Part shown: in pieces, positions 1 to 10,088 of the stretch
Numbering within the stretch: the stretch's first letter is position 1
Layout: the number at the start of each line of letters is the position of its first letter
DNA from: DATJIG01 sp050260515
Lineage (GTDB): Bacteria > Pseudomonadota > Alphaproteobacteria > SMXQ01
DNA length: 64,000 nt
NCBI GenBank assembly: GCA_050260515.1
Contig: JBLNCI010000015.1
Location: 1-64,000, forward strand
Direction of reading: 5' to 3'
The notes under the pieces: generated by a model
The model's input: only the letters and a program-made list of their open reading frames with translations
The model's database searches: none
What the model was told of the DNA's origin: nothing
Position numbers and translations under genes: made by a program

Positions 1-2
1 GG

Positions 3-83
3 TTCGCGCTCTGGAGCTACCTCGGCGCGGACACACGTCGTCGTCAGCGGATCAGCGGAATCCGCCTTTTACCTTCCCCATAA
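3..83 (+). CDS. possible 3' end of a truncated gene at the window edge
   Basis: An open frame runs in from the left edge and stops at the TAA at 81-83, giving a 26-residue tail that starts FALWSYLGADTR and ends in LLPSP. I do not recognise the family. It is reported because an upstream gene may end here; it could equally be noncoding. No start is visible inside the window. Confidence 0.15.
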   Translation, partial: FALWSYLGADTRRRQRISGIRLLPSP

Positions 84-697
84 GGGTCAGTAGGGTGCCA
101 CGCTGCGTTGAAAGCGTAGCCAAGCCTACCGATGCTGCCTCAGTCGCCGGATCGCGACGCTGTTGTTATCGGTACCTGAGAAGAAGTGCGTCGCGACCCG
201 AAGGGGAAGCGTCGTTGCCTCTCAACTTCATCCACCGCGGCCGTCCTCATTGTCGGAGGCCATCGCTCGCGGCTTCTTCGCTCGAACCAGGGTCGCTATG
301 CGCAATAGCTCCCCTCGCTTGTCGCGATGCGAGGACTGTGCGCGCGGGCAAAACACGCCGCAAGGGGGCTGTGGAAAGTCCGGGCGGGTTGGGGCGGAGG
401 CTGTGGAGAAACGCGGCAGCTAGTGCAGATCCAAGGGTCCTTCTTCATTCGTCATGGCCGGGCCTCGGGCGGGTTGCACCCGCCCGATTCTTGAATTACG
501 AGCCGCCCTTTGGGCGGCGGGCCGGCCATCCACGTTCTTTCCGTTGTTCAGTAAAACCAAAACACGTGGATGCCCGGCACAAGGCCGGGCATAACGGGGA
601 AGGAACAAGCTGGGGTGCGCGGTGTCTATGCCCTCCGCCCGTTGCAGAGATGGCGGAAACGCGTGCGGCCCTCGGCGCGTCAGGATCGAAGCAGTCG
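84..697. other. gene-poor edge region with stacked hairpins
   Basis: I see no convincing gene in these 614 bases. Open frames across them continue antisense to the next gene and show no family motif. The right half holds three GC-rich hairpins in about 130 bases: arms at 466-473/479-486, 502-508/512-518 and 572-578/84-90 (i.e. 584-590). The last lies inside a wider inverted repeat (528-535 with 564-571). The stretch follows the stop of the rRNA methyltransferase on the minus strand, so some of it may act in termination. Confidence 0.4.
528..590. repeat. palindromic intergenic element (ACGTGGATGCCCGGC type)
   Basis: Arms ATCCACGT (528-535) and ACGTGGAT (564-571) flank an AT-richer core, followed at once by the hairpin GCCCGGC-ACAAG-GCCGGGC (572-590). 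From memory, elements with a CACGTGGATGCCCGG core are dispersed in intergenic DNA of Bradyrhizobium-like alphaproteobacteria. Here it lies downstream of a minus-strand gene and could stabilise or end that transcript. Confidence 0.5.
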
Positions 698-1990
698 CTA
701 TCGCACGAAGGTGCTGACGACCTCGAGGTGCTGGGTCCACAGGAACTGGTCGACCGGCACGACGCGCGTCACCCGGAAGCCGCCGTCCTGCAGCGCGCGG
801 GCGTCGCGGGCGAAGCTCGCGGGGTTGCACGACACGCCGACGACGCGCGCGACCTTCGACTTCGCCAGCGCCTCGGCCTGGGCCTTGGCACCGGCGCGCG
901 GCGGATCGAACACCACGGCATCGAACTTCTTCAGCTCGTCGGCGAGCAGCGGCCTGCGGAACAGGTCGCGGACCTCGGTCGAGATGCGCGGGCCCAGACC
1001 CGCCTTCCCCGCTCCCGCCTTGAGCGCCAGCGCCAGCTCGCGCTCGCCCTCGACCGCGTGCACCGCGATCCTCTCGGCGGCCAGCGCGAACGCGAACGTG
1101 CCCGCGCCGGCGAACAGATCGGCGACCTTCTTCGCACCGTCGACTGCGGCCTTCACCTCCGCCACCAGCAGCGCCTCGGCCTCGGCGCTCGCCTGCAGGA
1201 ACGCGCCCGGCGGCACCGGCACATGGGCTCCGCCGAAGGTCGCCAGCGCCGGACGTCGCTCGACCACGACATCGGCATGGGCGCCACGGGCGCGGCCACC
1301 GGCGACCGCCACGGAGACGCGCGCGAGATCGGCCTCCTTGGCGAAGCGCGCAAGACGCTGACGCACGCGCAGATCGGCGGCGTGCGGCAGGCGCACCAGC
1401 GCGTCGAGCCCGGTGTCCAGCAGGTTGACGACGATCTCGCCGCGTTCGCCGTCGGCCAGCAGATCGGCCATCAGCGGCTTCAGCCGCTCGACCAGCGTCA
1501 CGAGCTGCGGCGCGAGCACGATGCAGCTCTCGATCGCGGCGATGCGGTGCGATCCGCGCTCGTGGAATCCGGCCGTCACGCGACCGCCGGCCTTGGCGGC
1601 GAAGAAGGTGCCGCGGCGGCGCGTCGCGTTGCTCACCATCGCGAGCGGCGCGATCTCGCCCGCGTCGACGGCGTTGCGCGCCAAGGCGTCGATCAGCAGG
1701 CCGCGCTTCCAGTCGCGGTAGGCGTCGAGCGAGAGATGCTGGAGCGCGCAGCCGCCGCAGGTGCCGAAGTGCGGGCACGGCGGCGTGCCGCGTCCCGGCC
1801 CCGGCGCGAGCAGCTCGACGAGACGACCGCGCAGCCCGTCGCCCTCTTTCGCCTCCAGCGCGAGGCGCACGCAGTCGCCCGGCGCGGTCGCTCCGACGTA
1901 GACCGTCCTGCCGTCCGGCAGCGTGGTAACCCCGTCGCCCTGCGCGCCGAGGCGTGTGATGGAGAGGTCGAAGGTGGTGGGCTCGGTCAT
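698..1990 (-). CDS. 23S rRNA (uracil-5-)-methyltransferase, TrmA/RlmD family
   Basis: This 430-residue protein is a class I SAM-dependent RNA m5U methyltransferase. A TRAM-like N-terminus (about residues 5-65) precedes the iron-sulfur cysteines CPHFGTCGGC (C72, C78, C81; the CX5CX2C spacing of RumA-type enzymes). The C-terminal half has the SAM loop LFAGAGTFAFAL, the FDPPRAG motif and the catalytic cysteine in SCNPASFARD. Together these indicate methylation of a specific uridine, probably in 23S rRNA, but the exact position cannot be assigned. It ends the minus-strand xseB-ispA-dxs-MATE-tlyA series, 95 bp downstream of tlyA. The ATG at 1990 is the only start in the right frame that gives a normal TRAM N-terminus. 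Confidence 0.92.
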   Translation of the reverse strand: MTEPTTFDLSITRLGAQGDGVTTLPDGRTVYVGATAPGDCVRLALEAKEGDGLRGRLVELLAPGPGRGTPPCPHFGTCGGCALQHLSLDAYRDWKRGLLIDALARNAVDAGEIAPLAMVSNATRRRGTFFAAKAGGRVTAGFHERGSHRIAAIESCIVLAPQLVTLVERLKPLMADLLADGERGEIVVNLLDTGLDALVRLPHAADLRVRQRLARFAKEADLARVSVAVAGGRARGAHADVVVERRPALATFGGAHVPVPPGAFLQASAEAEALLVAEVKAAVDGAKKVADLFAGAGTFAFALAAERIAVHAVEGERELALALKAGAGKAGLGPRISTEVRDLFRRPLLADELKKFDAVVFDPPRAGAKAQAEALAKSKVARVVGVSCNPASFARDARALQDGGFRVTRVVPVDQFLWTQHLEVVSTFVR

Positions 1991-2056
1991 GGGCGCATTG
2001 TAACGCGCTTCTTCGTTATTCCGGTGCGACGCGCACGCGCGCAGGCCCCTGACCCA

Positions 2057-2078
2057 CCCTCTCCCGGTGGGGAGAGGG
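2057..2078. repeat. CCCTCTCCC palindrome between tlyA and the methyltransferase
   Basis: A perfect 9-bp stem, CCCTCTCCC (2057-2065) and GGGAGAGGG (2070-2078), with a GGTG loop. The same core occurs at 9975-9997, so this is a dispersed intergenic palindrome and not a one-off terminator. It lies 7 bp beyond the tlyA stop and could attenuate read-through into the methyltransferase gene. Confidence 0.6.
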
Positions 2079-2085
2079 AGACATC

Positions 2086-2825
<740 letters not shown>

Positions 2826-2829
<4 letters not shown>

Positions 2830-4226
2830 GGCGCTCTCCGCGACAGGCGATGGAAGCGCCAGTTGAGCAGCACGGCGGCGAGCGCCAGGCCCACCGCGAG
2901 AGCGATCCAGATGCCGACCGGCCCCGCGCCCCAGCCGAAGCCGAGCGCGATGGCCAGCGGGAACGCGATCGCCCAGTAGCCGACAGTCGCGACTACCAGC
3001 GGCACGCGCGTGTCCTTGAGGCCGCGCAGCGCCCCGGCAGCGGTCGCCTGCGCGCCGTCGAAGAGCTGGAACAGCCCGGCGACGATGAGGAGCTGGGCGG
3101 CGAGCGCGGTCACGGGGCGGCTCGCCGGATCGGCGCGATCCATGAACAGAGCGACGATCGACGGACCGAACAGCAGGAAGAGGAGGCAGGTCGCCGCCAT
3201 GAAGCCCGCCCCGAGCGCGACGCCGGTCCAGCCGGCGCGGCGGACGCCGGCGCGATCGTGGGCGCCGGCGTGGAGACCGACGCGCACGGTCGCCGCGTAC
3301 GCGACGCCGAGCGGCACCATGAAGGTGATGGCGCAGCACTGGAGCGCGATCTGGTGCGCGGCCATTGCCGTCGCGCCGAAGAAGCCCATCAGCAGCAGCG
3401 CCGCCGTGAAGACGCCGAACTCGATCACCCACATCGCGCCCACCGGCGCGCCGATGCGGAGGATCTCGCGGAAGCAGCCCCAGTCGGGTCGCCACAAGCG
3501 GCCGAGGATGCGGTAGCGGCGATACTGGCGGTCGGTGAGCACGTGAGCGAGCAGCAGCAGCGCCATGCTGCCGTGGACCACCGACGAGGCAATGCCGGCG
3601 CCGAACAGGCCCAGCGCCGGAAAGCCGAACCGGCCGAACATCAGCGCGTAGACCGCGACGGCGTTGAACGCCACGCCCCACATCGTGATCGCGAACACCA
3701 TCCGCGTGCGCGACAGCGCGGCGACGAAGCCGCGCAGCACGCAGAACCACAGGCCCGGCACCATCGCCCACACCAGGCCTCGCATGTAGTCGCGGGCGAG
3801 ATCGGCGAGCTGCGGGTCCTGATGCAGCGCGAGCAGGATCGGCCGGACCTGCGCGCACACCGCCATGAACACGACGCCCAGCAGCGTCGAGACCCAGAGC
3901 CCCTGGCGGACGACGCGACGGATCTCGCGCACCTTCCCGCCCCGCTCCGCGCGCCCGACGATCTGCGCCACCATCGGTGACACCGCGGTGGCGACGCCCA
4001 TGCCGAACACGAACTGGACGATGAAGACGTTGGTGGCGAGGCCGCCGGCGGCGAGCGCGTTCGGCCCGACCCAGCCCATCATCACGACGTCGGTGGTCTG
4101 GATCGCGATCTGGGCGAGCTGGCTCAGCGCCAGCGGGATCGCAAGCGCCAGCGTCGCCCGGGCCTCGACGGCCCACAGCGCGGAGCGACGTGCGGTGGCG
4201 TGACTGGCGGCGGTGCGGTCGTGCAT
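2826..4226 (-). CDS. MATE family efflux transporter (NorM-like)
   Basis: A 466-residue inner-membrane protein with about twelve hydrophobic segments arranged as two homologous six-helix halves, as in NorM-type multidrug/cation antiporters. Recognisable MATE stretches include LALSQLAQIAIQTTDVVMMG near the N-terminus and AAHQIALQCCAITFMVPLG at the start of the second half. The family exports cationic drugs by sodium or proton antiport; the substrate cannot be read here. It lies 36 bp after dxs and overlaps tlyA by 4 bp, so it is inserted into an otherwise conserved dxs-tlyA cluster. Confidence 0.9.
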
Positions 4227-4262
4227 GGCGGAGCGCGACGCGCGCGGCGATCGGGGCGGACC

Positions 4263-6194
4263 CTACCCGCGCGACGCTCCCGCCCGCGGCAGCGCATCGC
4301 CGCGGCCGAGTGCCGCGAGCACGGTCGCGACGATGTGCGGCCGATCGAGGCCGGCCTCGGCGTACTGCTTCGCCGGCGTGTCGTGGTCGATGAAGCGGTC
4401 GGGCAGGATCATCGGCCGCACCTTGAGGCCCGACTCGAGCAGGCCCTCGCGGGCGAGCAGGTCGAGCACGAACGACGAGAAGCCGCCGACCGAGCCTTCC
4501 TCGATCGTCACCAGCACCTCGTGCTCGCGGGCGAGGCGGCGGATCAGCTCCTCGTCGAGCGGCTTGGCGAAGCGGGCGTCGGCGACGGTGACGGAGAGCC
4601 CGAGGGCCGCGAGGTCGTCGGCGGCGCCGAGCGCGTCCTGGAGGCGCGTGCCGAGCGACAGGATCGCGGCCGATTTGCCTTCGCGCAGCACGCGTCCCTT
4701 GCCGATCTCGAGCGGCACGCCGGCCGCGGGCAGCGGCACGCCGAGGCCCTCGCCGCGCGGATAGCGCACGGCCGACGGACGGTCGTCGATCGTGGCGGCG
4801 GTGGCGATCATGTGCACGAGCTCGGCCTCGTCGGATGGCGCCATCAGCACGAACCCGGGCAGGCAGCCCAAGTACGCGAGATCGTAGGCGCCGGCGTGGG
4901 TCGCGCCGTCGGCGCCGACCAGCCCGGCACGGTCCATCATGAAGCGGACCGGCAGCGACTGGATCGCGACGTCGTGGACGACCTGGTCGTAGCCGCGCTG
5001 GAGGAAGGTCGAGTAGATCGCGGCGAACGGCTTGAAGCCCTCGCAGGCGAGGCCGGCGGCGAAGGTCACCGCGTGCTGCTCGGCGATGCCGACGTCGAAC
5101 GCGCGCTCGGGGAAGCGCTTGGCGAAGGCGTCGACGCCGGTGCCCGACGGCATCGCCGCGGTGATGGCGACGATGCGGGGGTCCTTCTCCGCCTCGCGGA
5201 TCAGCGCGTCGCCGAACACTTTCGTATACGACGGCGCGGTGGCCTTGGGCTTGGCCTGGATGCCGGTGACGACGTCGAACTTGGTGACGCCGTGGAACTT
5301 GTCGTCGGCGCCCTCGGCGGGCGGATAGCCGTGGCCCTTGTGGGTGACGACGTGGATCAGCACCGGCCCGCGTTCCTTGGAGTCGCGGACGTTCTTCAAC
5401 ACCGGCAGGAGATGGTCGAGGTTGTGGCCGTCGATCGGACCGACGTAGTAGAAGCCGAACTCCTCGAACAGCGTGCCGCCCGTCATCAGGCCGCGGGCGT
5501 ACTCCTCGGCGCGCGCCGCCGCGTTCTTGATCGGCCGCGGGAACTTCTCGGCCATGATCTTGGCGAAGTGGCGGATCGAGCGGTACGACCGCGACGAGAT
5601 CAGCCGCGACAGATACGCGCTCATTGCCCCCACCGGCGGCGCGATCGACATGTCGTTGTCGTTGAGGATGACGATGAGGCGCGCGTCCATCGAGCCCGCG
5701 TTGTTCATCGCTTCGTAGGCCATGCCGGCCGACATCGCGCCGTCGCCGATCACGGCGATGACGTTGAAGTCGTCGCCCTTGAGATCGCGCGCCACCGCCA
5801 TGCCGAGCGCGGCCGAGATCGAGGTCGACGAATGCGCCGCGCCGAACGGGTCGTAGGGGCTCTCCGAGCGCTTGGTGAAGCCCGACAGCCCGCCGCCCTG
5901 GCGCAGGGTGCGGATGCGATCGCGACGACCGGTCAGGATCTTGTGCGGATAGGCCTGGTGGCCGACGTCCCAGATCAGCTTGTCGCGCGGCGTCTCGAAC
6001 ACGTAGTGCAGCGCGACGGTGAGCTCGACGACGCCGAGCCCCGCGCCGAGGTGGCCGCCGGTATGGGACACCGCCTCGATCGTTTCCTGGCGCAGTTCGT
6101 CGGCGACGGCGCGCAGCTCCGCTTCGGGGAGCTTGCGAAGGTCCGCCGGCTCCCGGATGCCGTCGAGAAGGGTCGTGTTGGGCCGCGACGTCAC
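4263..6194 (-). CDS. dxs: 1-deoxy-D-xylulose-5-phosphate synthase
   Basis: The 643-residue protein has the full DXS length. It condenses pyruvate and glyceraldehyde 3-phosphate to DXP, the first step of the MEP isoprenoid pathway, using thiamine diphosphate. Visible motifs are WDVGHQAYPHKILTGRRDR, the TPP-binding GDGAMSAGMAYEAMNNAG...ND, and the catalytic stretch FDVGIAEQHAVTFAAGLA. It follows the prenyl synthase gene with a 62-bp gap. Pairing of a prenyl diphosphate synthase with dxs is common and joins the start and a middle step of isoprenoid supply. Confidence 0.98.
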   Translation of the reverse strand: MTSRPNTTLLDGIREPADLRKLPEAELRAVADELRQETIEAVSHTGGHLGAGLGVVELTVALHYVFETPRDKLIWDVGHQAYPHKILTGRRDRIRTLRQGGGLSGFTKRSESPYDPFGAAHSSTSISAALGMAVARDLKGDDFNVIAVIGDGAMSAGMAYEAMNNAGSMDARLIVILNDNDMSIAPPVGAMSAYLSRLISSRSYRSIRHFAKIMAEKFPRPIKNAAARAEEYARGLMTGGTLFEEFGFYYVGPIDGHNLDHLLPVLKNVRDSKERGPVLIHVVTHKGHGYPPAEGADDKFHGVTKFDVVTGIQAKPKATAPSYTKVFGDALIREAEKDPRIVAITAAMPSGTGVDAFAKRFPERAFDVGIAEQHAVTFAAGLACEGFKPFAAIYSTFLQRGYDQVVHDVAIQSLPVRFMMDRAGLVGADGATHAGAYDLAYLGCLPGFVLMAPSDEAELVHMIATAATIDDRPSAVRYPRGEGLGVPLPAAGVPLEIGKGRVLREGKSAAILSLGTRLQDALGAADDLAALGLSVTVADARFAKPLDEELIRRLAREHEVLVTIEEGSVGGFSSFVLDLLAREGLLESGLKVRPMILPDRFIDHDTPAKQYAEAGLDRPHIVATVLAALGRGDALPRAGASRG

Positions 6195-6256
6195 CGGTCA
6201 GGTCCCGCTGTTACGCCAGAAAAGGGATATGGCTCACGATTTTAGCAAATGTGTGG

Positions 6257-7159
6257 TCAGCCGCGGCGGCGCACCACGAAGTCCGCCACGGAGCGCAGAA
6301 GGTCGGCCTTTTCCCCGAATAAATCAAGGTGTTGGGCGGCTTGTTCCGCCAGCATCGACGCCTGCTTGCGGGCCTGCTCGACCCCCAGTTGCGCCACGAA
6401 CGTGGCCTTGCCCTGCTCGGCGTCGCGGCCCACCCGTTTGCCGGTGTCGTCGGCCGAGCCCTCGGCGTCGAGCAGGTCGTCGGCGATCTGGTAGGCGAGC
6501 CCGAGGTCGTGGGCGTAGGCGCGCAGCGCGTGGCGCGCCGCCTCGGGCGCGCGCCCCAAGATCGCGCCCGCCTCGCATGAGAAGGCGATCAGCTCGCCGG
6601 TCTTCAGCCGCTCCATGCGGGCGATCTCGCCGATGTCGGGCGAGCCGCGCGCGAACGTGAGGTCGAGCATCTGCCCGCCGGCCATGCCGTTGACCCCGGC
6701 GGCCTGGGCGAGACGCGCCATCAGCTCGAGCCGGACGCTGGCCTCAGTGCCGCCCGCCTCCTCGGCGAGCACGCCGAACGCGAGCGTCAGCAGCGCGTCG
6801 CCGGCGAGGATCGCCGTGGCCTGATCGAACTTGACGTGGCACGACGGACGGCCGCGGCGGAGATCGGAGTCGTCCATCGCCGGCAGGTCATCGTGCACCA
6901 GCGAGTAGGCATGGATCATCTCGACAGCGACCGCGGCGGGCATCGCCGAGAAGTCGGCGACGTCGAACAACCGCGCGCCGGCGACGACCAGGAACGGACG
7001 GAAGCGCTTGCCGGGCCCGAGCGCCGCGTAGCGCATCGCCTCGACGAGCCGCGCCTCGGGCGTGCCGATCATGTCGGCGGGCGGCGCGGGCAGCCGCCGC
7101 TCGAGCTCGGCCTCGACCGCGCGCGCAACATCGGCGATGGCTTGCTGGAGCACGGTCAT
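6257..7159 (-). CDS. ispA: polyprenyl (farnesyl) diphosphate synthase
   Basis: A 300-residue trans-prenyltransferase. The first aspartate-rich motif is DDLPAMDDSDLRRG (from D90) and the second is DDLLD with LAYQIADD before it; both bind magnesium-diphosphate. The FARM spacing (four residues between the Asp pairs) and the length fit bacterial short-chain synthases such as IspA, making FPP from DMAPP/GPP and IPP. Chain length (FPP or GGPP) cannot be proven by eye. It sits between xseB and dxs, the usual alphaproteobacterial arrangement. Confidence 0.93.
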   Translation of the reverse strand: MTVLQQAIADVARAVEAELERRLPAPPADMIGTPEARLVEAMRYAALGPGKRFRPFLVVAGARLFDVADFSAMPAAVAVEMIHAYSLVHDDLPAMDDSDLRRGRPSCHVKFDQATAILAGDALLTLAFGVLAEEAGGTEASVRLELMARLAQAAGVNGMAGGQMLDLTFARGSPDIGEIARMERLKTGELIAFSCEAGAILGRAPEAARHALRAYAHDLGLAYQIADDLLDAEGSADDTGKRVGRDAEQGKATFVAQLGVEQARKQASMLAEQAAQHLDLFGEKADLLRSVADFVVRRRG

Positions 7160-7234
7160 GGCGACGCTTTCGACGGGTGAATGGCGGGGGTGAGCGCCGG
7201 CGGGAGTCGGCGGAGGCGACGAGACCGCCGGCGA

Positions 7235-7507
7235 CTACTCGTCGTCGACGGGCTTGGCGGACACGCCGTTGGGACCGACGACGATCGACTCGATGCGCTC
7301 TTTCGCTTCCTTGAGCTTCTTCTCGCAGTGGTCCTTGAGCTGCGTGCCGCGGGTGTACTTGGCGATGGCGTCGTCGAGCTTGATCTGACCGCGCTCGAGG
7401 CCTTCGACGATCGATTCGAGCTCCTTCAGCGCGTCCTCGAACGAGAGCGCGGCGATGTCGGCGGGAACGGCTTTCGGCGCGTTTGACGGCGGAGTCGATG
7501 CGGGCAT
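7235..7507 (-). CDS. xseB: exodeoxyribonuclease VII small subunit
   Basis: The 90-residue protein contains the XseB core LSFEDALKELESIVEGLERG followed by LDDAIAKYTRGTQL and a C-terminal coiled coil rich in KEAKERIE. With the large subunit XseA (not in this window) it degrades single-stranded DNA to oligonucleotides. It precedes ispA by 75 bp in the same direction. The ATG at 7507 lacks an obvious Shine-Dalgarno sequence; an in-frame alternative is not apparent. Confidence 0.93.
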   Translation of the reverse strand: MPASTPPSNAPKAVPADIAALSFEDALKELESIVEGLERGQIKLDDAIAKYTRGTQLKDHCEKKLKEAKERIESIVVGPNGVSAKPVDDE

Positions 7508-7635
7508 GGGACGGTTCGCTTCTGTGGGGGCCCGAGTTTAGGCTCGGGGGCGGCGAGCGGCAAGGGACGGGCTCTCCGGGATCGTGACGGCCACGGACGC
7601 GACGACGGCAAGGCACGGCAGGAAACGCGGGCCTG

Positions 7636-8565
7636 TCAGCTCGCGCCGCGCATCAGTTCCCGGACGTGCGCCGCAGCGGAGGCGGCGAGCGCGTCGAGGT
7701 CGTAGCCGCCTTCGAGGGTCGACACCACGCGGCCGCCGCAACAGTCCCGCGCGACCGCGAGGATCTCGCGCGTCGCCCAGGCGAAGTCGTCCTCGCTCAG
7801 CGCAAGGCTCGCCAGCGGATCGCGCGCGTGGGCGTCGAAGCCCGCCGAGATCAGCACCAGCTCGGGACGGAACGCGCGCGCAGCGGCGACGATGTCGGCG
7901 AACGCGTCGCGGAAATCGGCGCTGCCCGCCCCGGGCTCGAGCGGCGCGTTGACGACGTTGCCCTGTCCCGTTTCCGTGGCGAGCCCGGTGCCGGGATAGG
8001 CCGGATACTGGTGAGTGGACGCGAAGAACACGCGCGCGTCGCGCTCGGCCACCTCCTGCGTTCCGTTGCCGTGATGGACGTCGAAGTCGACCACGGCGAC
8101 GCGCGCGAGCCCGTGCGCATCGAGCGCGTGCAGCGCGCCGATCGCGACGTTGTTGAACAGGCAGAAGCCCATCGCCTGGTCGCGCGTCGCGTGATGGCCG
8201 GGCGGACGCACGGCGCAGAACGCGTTGCTCGCCTCGCCCGCGATCACCGCGTCGACCGCCGCGACCAAGGCGCCCGCCGCCCGCAGCGCAGCCTCGCCCG
8301 AGGGCGGCGACAGGATGGTGTCGGGATCGAGCGCCGCGTAGCCGGACAGGGGCACGGCGTCGAGCGTCGCGCGGATGTAGTCCGGATCGTGGACCCGGGC
8401 GATCGCGGCGAGGTCGGCCTTCGGCGCCTCGCGCCGGATCAGCGCGGCGAACGGCGGCGCGTCGAGCGCCTTCAGCACCGCGGTCAGGCGCGCGCTGCGC
8501 TCAGGATGCCCGGGGCTGGTGTCGTGGGCGACGCACTCGGCATGGGTGATGAGGAGCGTCGCCAT
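7636..8565 (-). CDS. histone deacetylase family protein (acetylpolyamine amidohydrolase-like)
   Basis: A 309-residue zinc amidohydrolase of the arginase/deacetylase fold. The HDAC active site is complete: the His pair in RPPGHHATRDQAMGF, zinc ligands in DFDVHHGNGTQE, the third ligand Asp in SAGFDAHARDP, and the catalytic Tyr in LEGGYDLDAL. Bacterial members deacetylate polyamines, acetoin-type or protein substrates; the substrate is not resolved here. It lies 12 bp after the TusA-like gene, so the two are probably cotranscribed, and 128 bp before xseB. Confidence 0.93.
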   Translation of the reverse strand: MATLLITHAECVAHDTSPGHPERSARLTAVLKALDAPPFAALIRREAPKADLAAIARVHDPDYIRATLDAVPLSGYAALDPDTILSPPSGEAALRAAGALVAAVDAVIAGEASNAFCAVRPPGHHATRDQAMGFCLFNNVAIGALHALDAHGLARVAVVDFDVHHGNGTQEVAERDARVFFASTHQYPAYPGTGLATETGQGNVVNAPLEPGAGSADFRDAFADIVAAARAFRPELVLISAGFDAHARDPLASLALSEDDFAWATREILAVARDCCGGRVVSTLEGGYDLDALAASAAAHVRELMRGAS

Positions 8566-8577
8566 CCTCGGCTCGGT

Positions 8578-8817
8578 TTACGCCTCGGCCTTGCGCCGGA
8601 TGAGGAAGCGGAACACCTGGCTGCCCGTCGCGCCCTCGGTCCGCGTCTCGACCAGCTCGTGGCCGGTCATGTCGCAGAACGCCGGGAAGTCCTTGAGCGC
8701 CGCCGGGTCGGTGGCCTCGACCTCCAGCACCTCGCCCGGCGCGACGCCGTTGAGCGCGCGCTTGGCGCGCAGCACCGGCAGCGGGCACTTGAGCCCTTTG
8801 ACGTCGAGGAGGGTCAC
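8578..8817 (-). CDS. TusA family sulfurtransferase / sulfur carrier
   Basis: A 79-residue protein with the TusA hallmark LDVKGLKCPLPVLRAKRAL near the N-terminus, whose cysteine in CPLP carries persulfide sulfur. The C-terminal half (EVEATDPAALKDFPAFCDMT) fits the two-layer alpha/beta fold. TusA-like proteins relay sulfur for tRNA thiolation, molybdopterin or sulfur oxidation; no partner DsrE or moeB gene lies nearby. It is the first gene of the minus-strand run that continues into the HDAC-like gene. Confidence 0.9.
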   Translation of the reverse strand: MTLLDVKGLKCPLPVLRAKRALNGVAPGEVLEVEATDPAALKDFPAFCDMTGHELVETRTEGATGSQVFRFLIRRKAEA

Positions 8818-9135
8818 GACAGCCGCCCGGTGTGAGAAACGCTCGAATTCATCGTAAGTTTCCGGAATTCACGCCGCCTTTCCAAGCACTTCCGCAACCC
8901 GCGGCGGCTTGTCGGGGAGCGATCCCCGCCCTTATTATCACGGCAGGAGACAGCCTCAAGGCGCATCGCACCGGCGACCGCGCCGCGGCGCCACGGACAC
9001 GATGCCCGACGACGTACACCGACGTTTCCCTCCCCCTCGCGCCGTGAGCGTTCACGGCCGTTCCTGCCGCAATCACACTCCGAGCGCGCCGCGCCCGGGC
9101 TGGCGCCCGGCCCAATCCCGTCACGGAGCGCCATC
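8818..9135. other. intergenic region between divergent genes
   Basis: These 318 bases separate the minus-strand TusA-like gene from the plus-strand hydrolase and must hold both promoters. I see no protein family in any frame, no clear -35/-10 pair and no strong terminator. A small GC palindrome (GGGGAGCGATCCCC, about 8915-8928) is the only local structure. Confidence 0.4.
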
Positions 9136-9936
9136 GTGCCGGTGAGCCGCGCCACGGGAGTCGCCATCCACTACGAGTGCGCGGGCGACGGCCCGCCGAT
9201 GGTGCTGATCCACGCCAATCCGTTCGACCACGGCCTGTGGCTCTACCAGGTCGCGCACTTCTCGACCTGGTTCAGGGTCATCGCCGTCGACATCCGCGGC
9301 TACGGCCGCAGCGACAAGGTGACCGAGCCCTACACCCTCAACGACATGTGCGACGACGTCCTCGGCGTCATGGACAAGGAGGACGTGGACAAGGCGGTGC
9401 TGATGGGCTGCTCGGTCGGATCGAGCATCGCCATCCTGCTCGGCCTCGACCATCCGGAGCGGTTCGAGGGCCTCGTGCTCGTCGGCGGCAACTCGGGCCC
9501 GTCGGAGCGGTTCCGCAGCCGCATCGAGGGCTACACGACCGATCTTCCCGGCTACCACTTGAAGCACATGCGCCAGCTCGTGGCGCCCGGCTTCGGCGAC
9601 ACCGAGCGCGGGCGCTACCTGCTCAACATGTGGGTCGAGCGCGAGCCGCGCCTCGACGGCGAGGCGATCGCCTGCGTGTTCCGCGCCGGCAACGGCACCG
9701 ACACCACGCCGCGGCTGATGGAGATGCGGGTGCCGACGCTGGTGATCAACGGCGAGCACGATCATTCCCTGCCGGCGGGCCAGCGCACCGCCGCGCTGAT
9801 CCCGAACGCCCAGCACGAGGTGCTGGCCGGCACCGGGCACGCCTGCTGCCTCGAGGATCCGGCCGGCTTCGACACGCTCGTCACGGACTTCCTCGCCGGG
9901 CACGGCCTGATGCCCGCCGCGCCGCTGGGAGTGTAG
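9136..9936 (+). CDS. alpha/beta hydrolase (copy 1 of a tandem pair)
   Basis: A 266-residue single-domain alpha/beta hydrolase. The oxyanion region is PMVLIHANPFDH, the nucleophile elbow GCSVGS (GxSxG), the acid probably Asp in NGEHDHSLP, and the base His in GTGHACCLEDP. The motif VIAVDIRGYGRSDK is typical of esterase/lactonase-like members. It is highly similar to the next gene, so the two are tandem duplicates. No signal peptide, so cytoplasmic. The substrate is unknown; 3-oxoadipate enol-lactonase-like activity is one possibility. Confidence 0.88.
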   Translation: MPVSRATGVAIHYECAGDGPPMVLIHANPFDHGLWLYQVAHFSTWFRVIAVDIRGYGRSDKVTEPYTLNDMCDDVLGVMDKEDVDKAVLMGCSVGSSIAILLGLDHPERFEGLVLVGGNSGPSERFRSRIEGYTTDLPGYHLKHMRQLVAPGFGDTERGRYLLNMWVEREPRLDGEAIACVFRAGNGTDTTPRLMEMRVPTLVINGEHDHSLPAGQRTAALIPNAQHEVLAGTGHACCLEDPAGFDTLVTDFLAGHGLMPAAPLGV

Positions 9937-9962
9937 CGATGATCGGCTCAAGCACGACGATC

Positions 9963-10051
9963 CCCCTCACCCTTCCCTCTCCCCGGAGGGGAGAGGGTTG
10001 CGCAGGGTTGGCGAGGCTTCAGCCGAGCCTTACCCGAAGCTGGGTGAGGGG
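9963..10051. repeat. CCCCTCACCC...GGGTGAGGGG nested palindrome
   Basis: Outer arms CCCCTCACCC (9963-9972) and GGGTGAGGGG (10042-10051) enclose an inner perfect 10-bp hairpin CCCTCTCCCC/GGGGAGAGGG (9975-9984 and 9988-9997). The inner core matches the palindrome at 2057-2078. The element lies in the 152-bp gap between two tandem hydrolase genes. It looks like a dispersed intergenic repeat that can fold in RNA and may separate expression of the two copies. Confidence 0.65.
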
Positions 10052-10088
10052 CGTAGGTCGGCGCGTCGGGATGACAGGGCTGTAAACG

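Noticed and set aside
366..384. GGAAAGTCCGGGC resembling the P4 strand of RNase P RNA.
   Set aside because: The following bases lack the other conserved RNase P elements (no matching ACAGAA/CAAACC segments), so the match is probably chance.
4200..6245. A 681-codon plus-strand frame.
   Set aside because: It is antisense to dxs and has shadow composition with no family signature.
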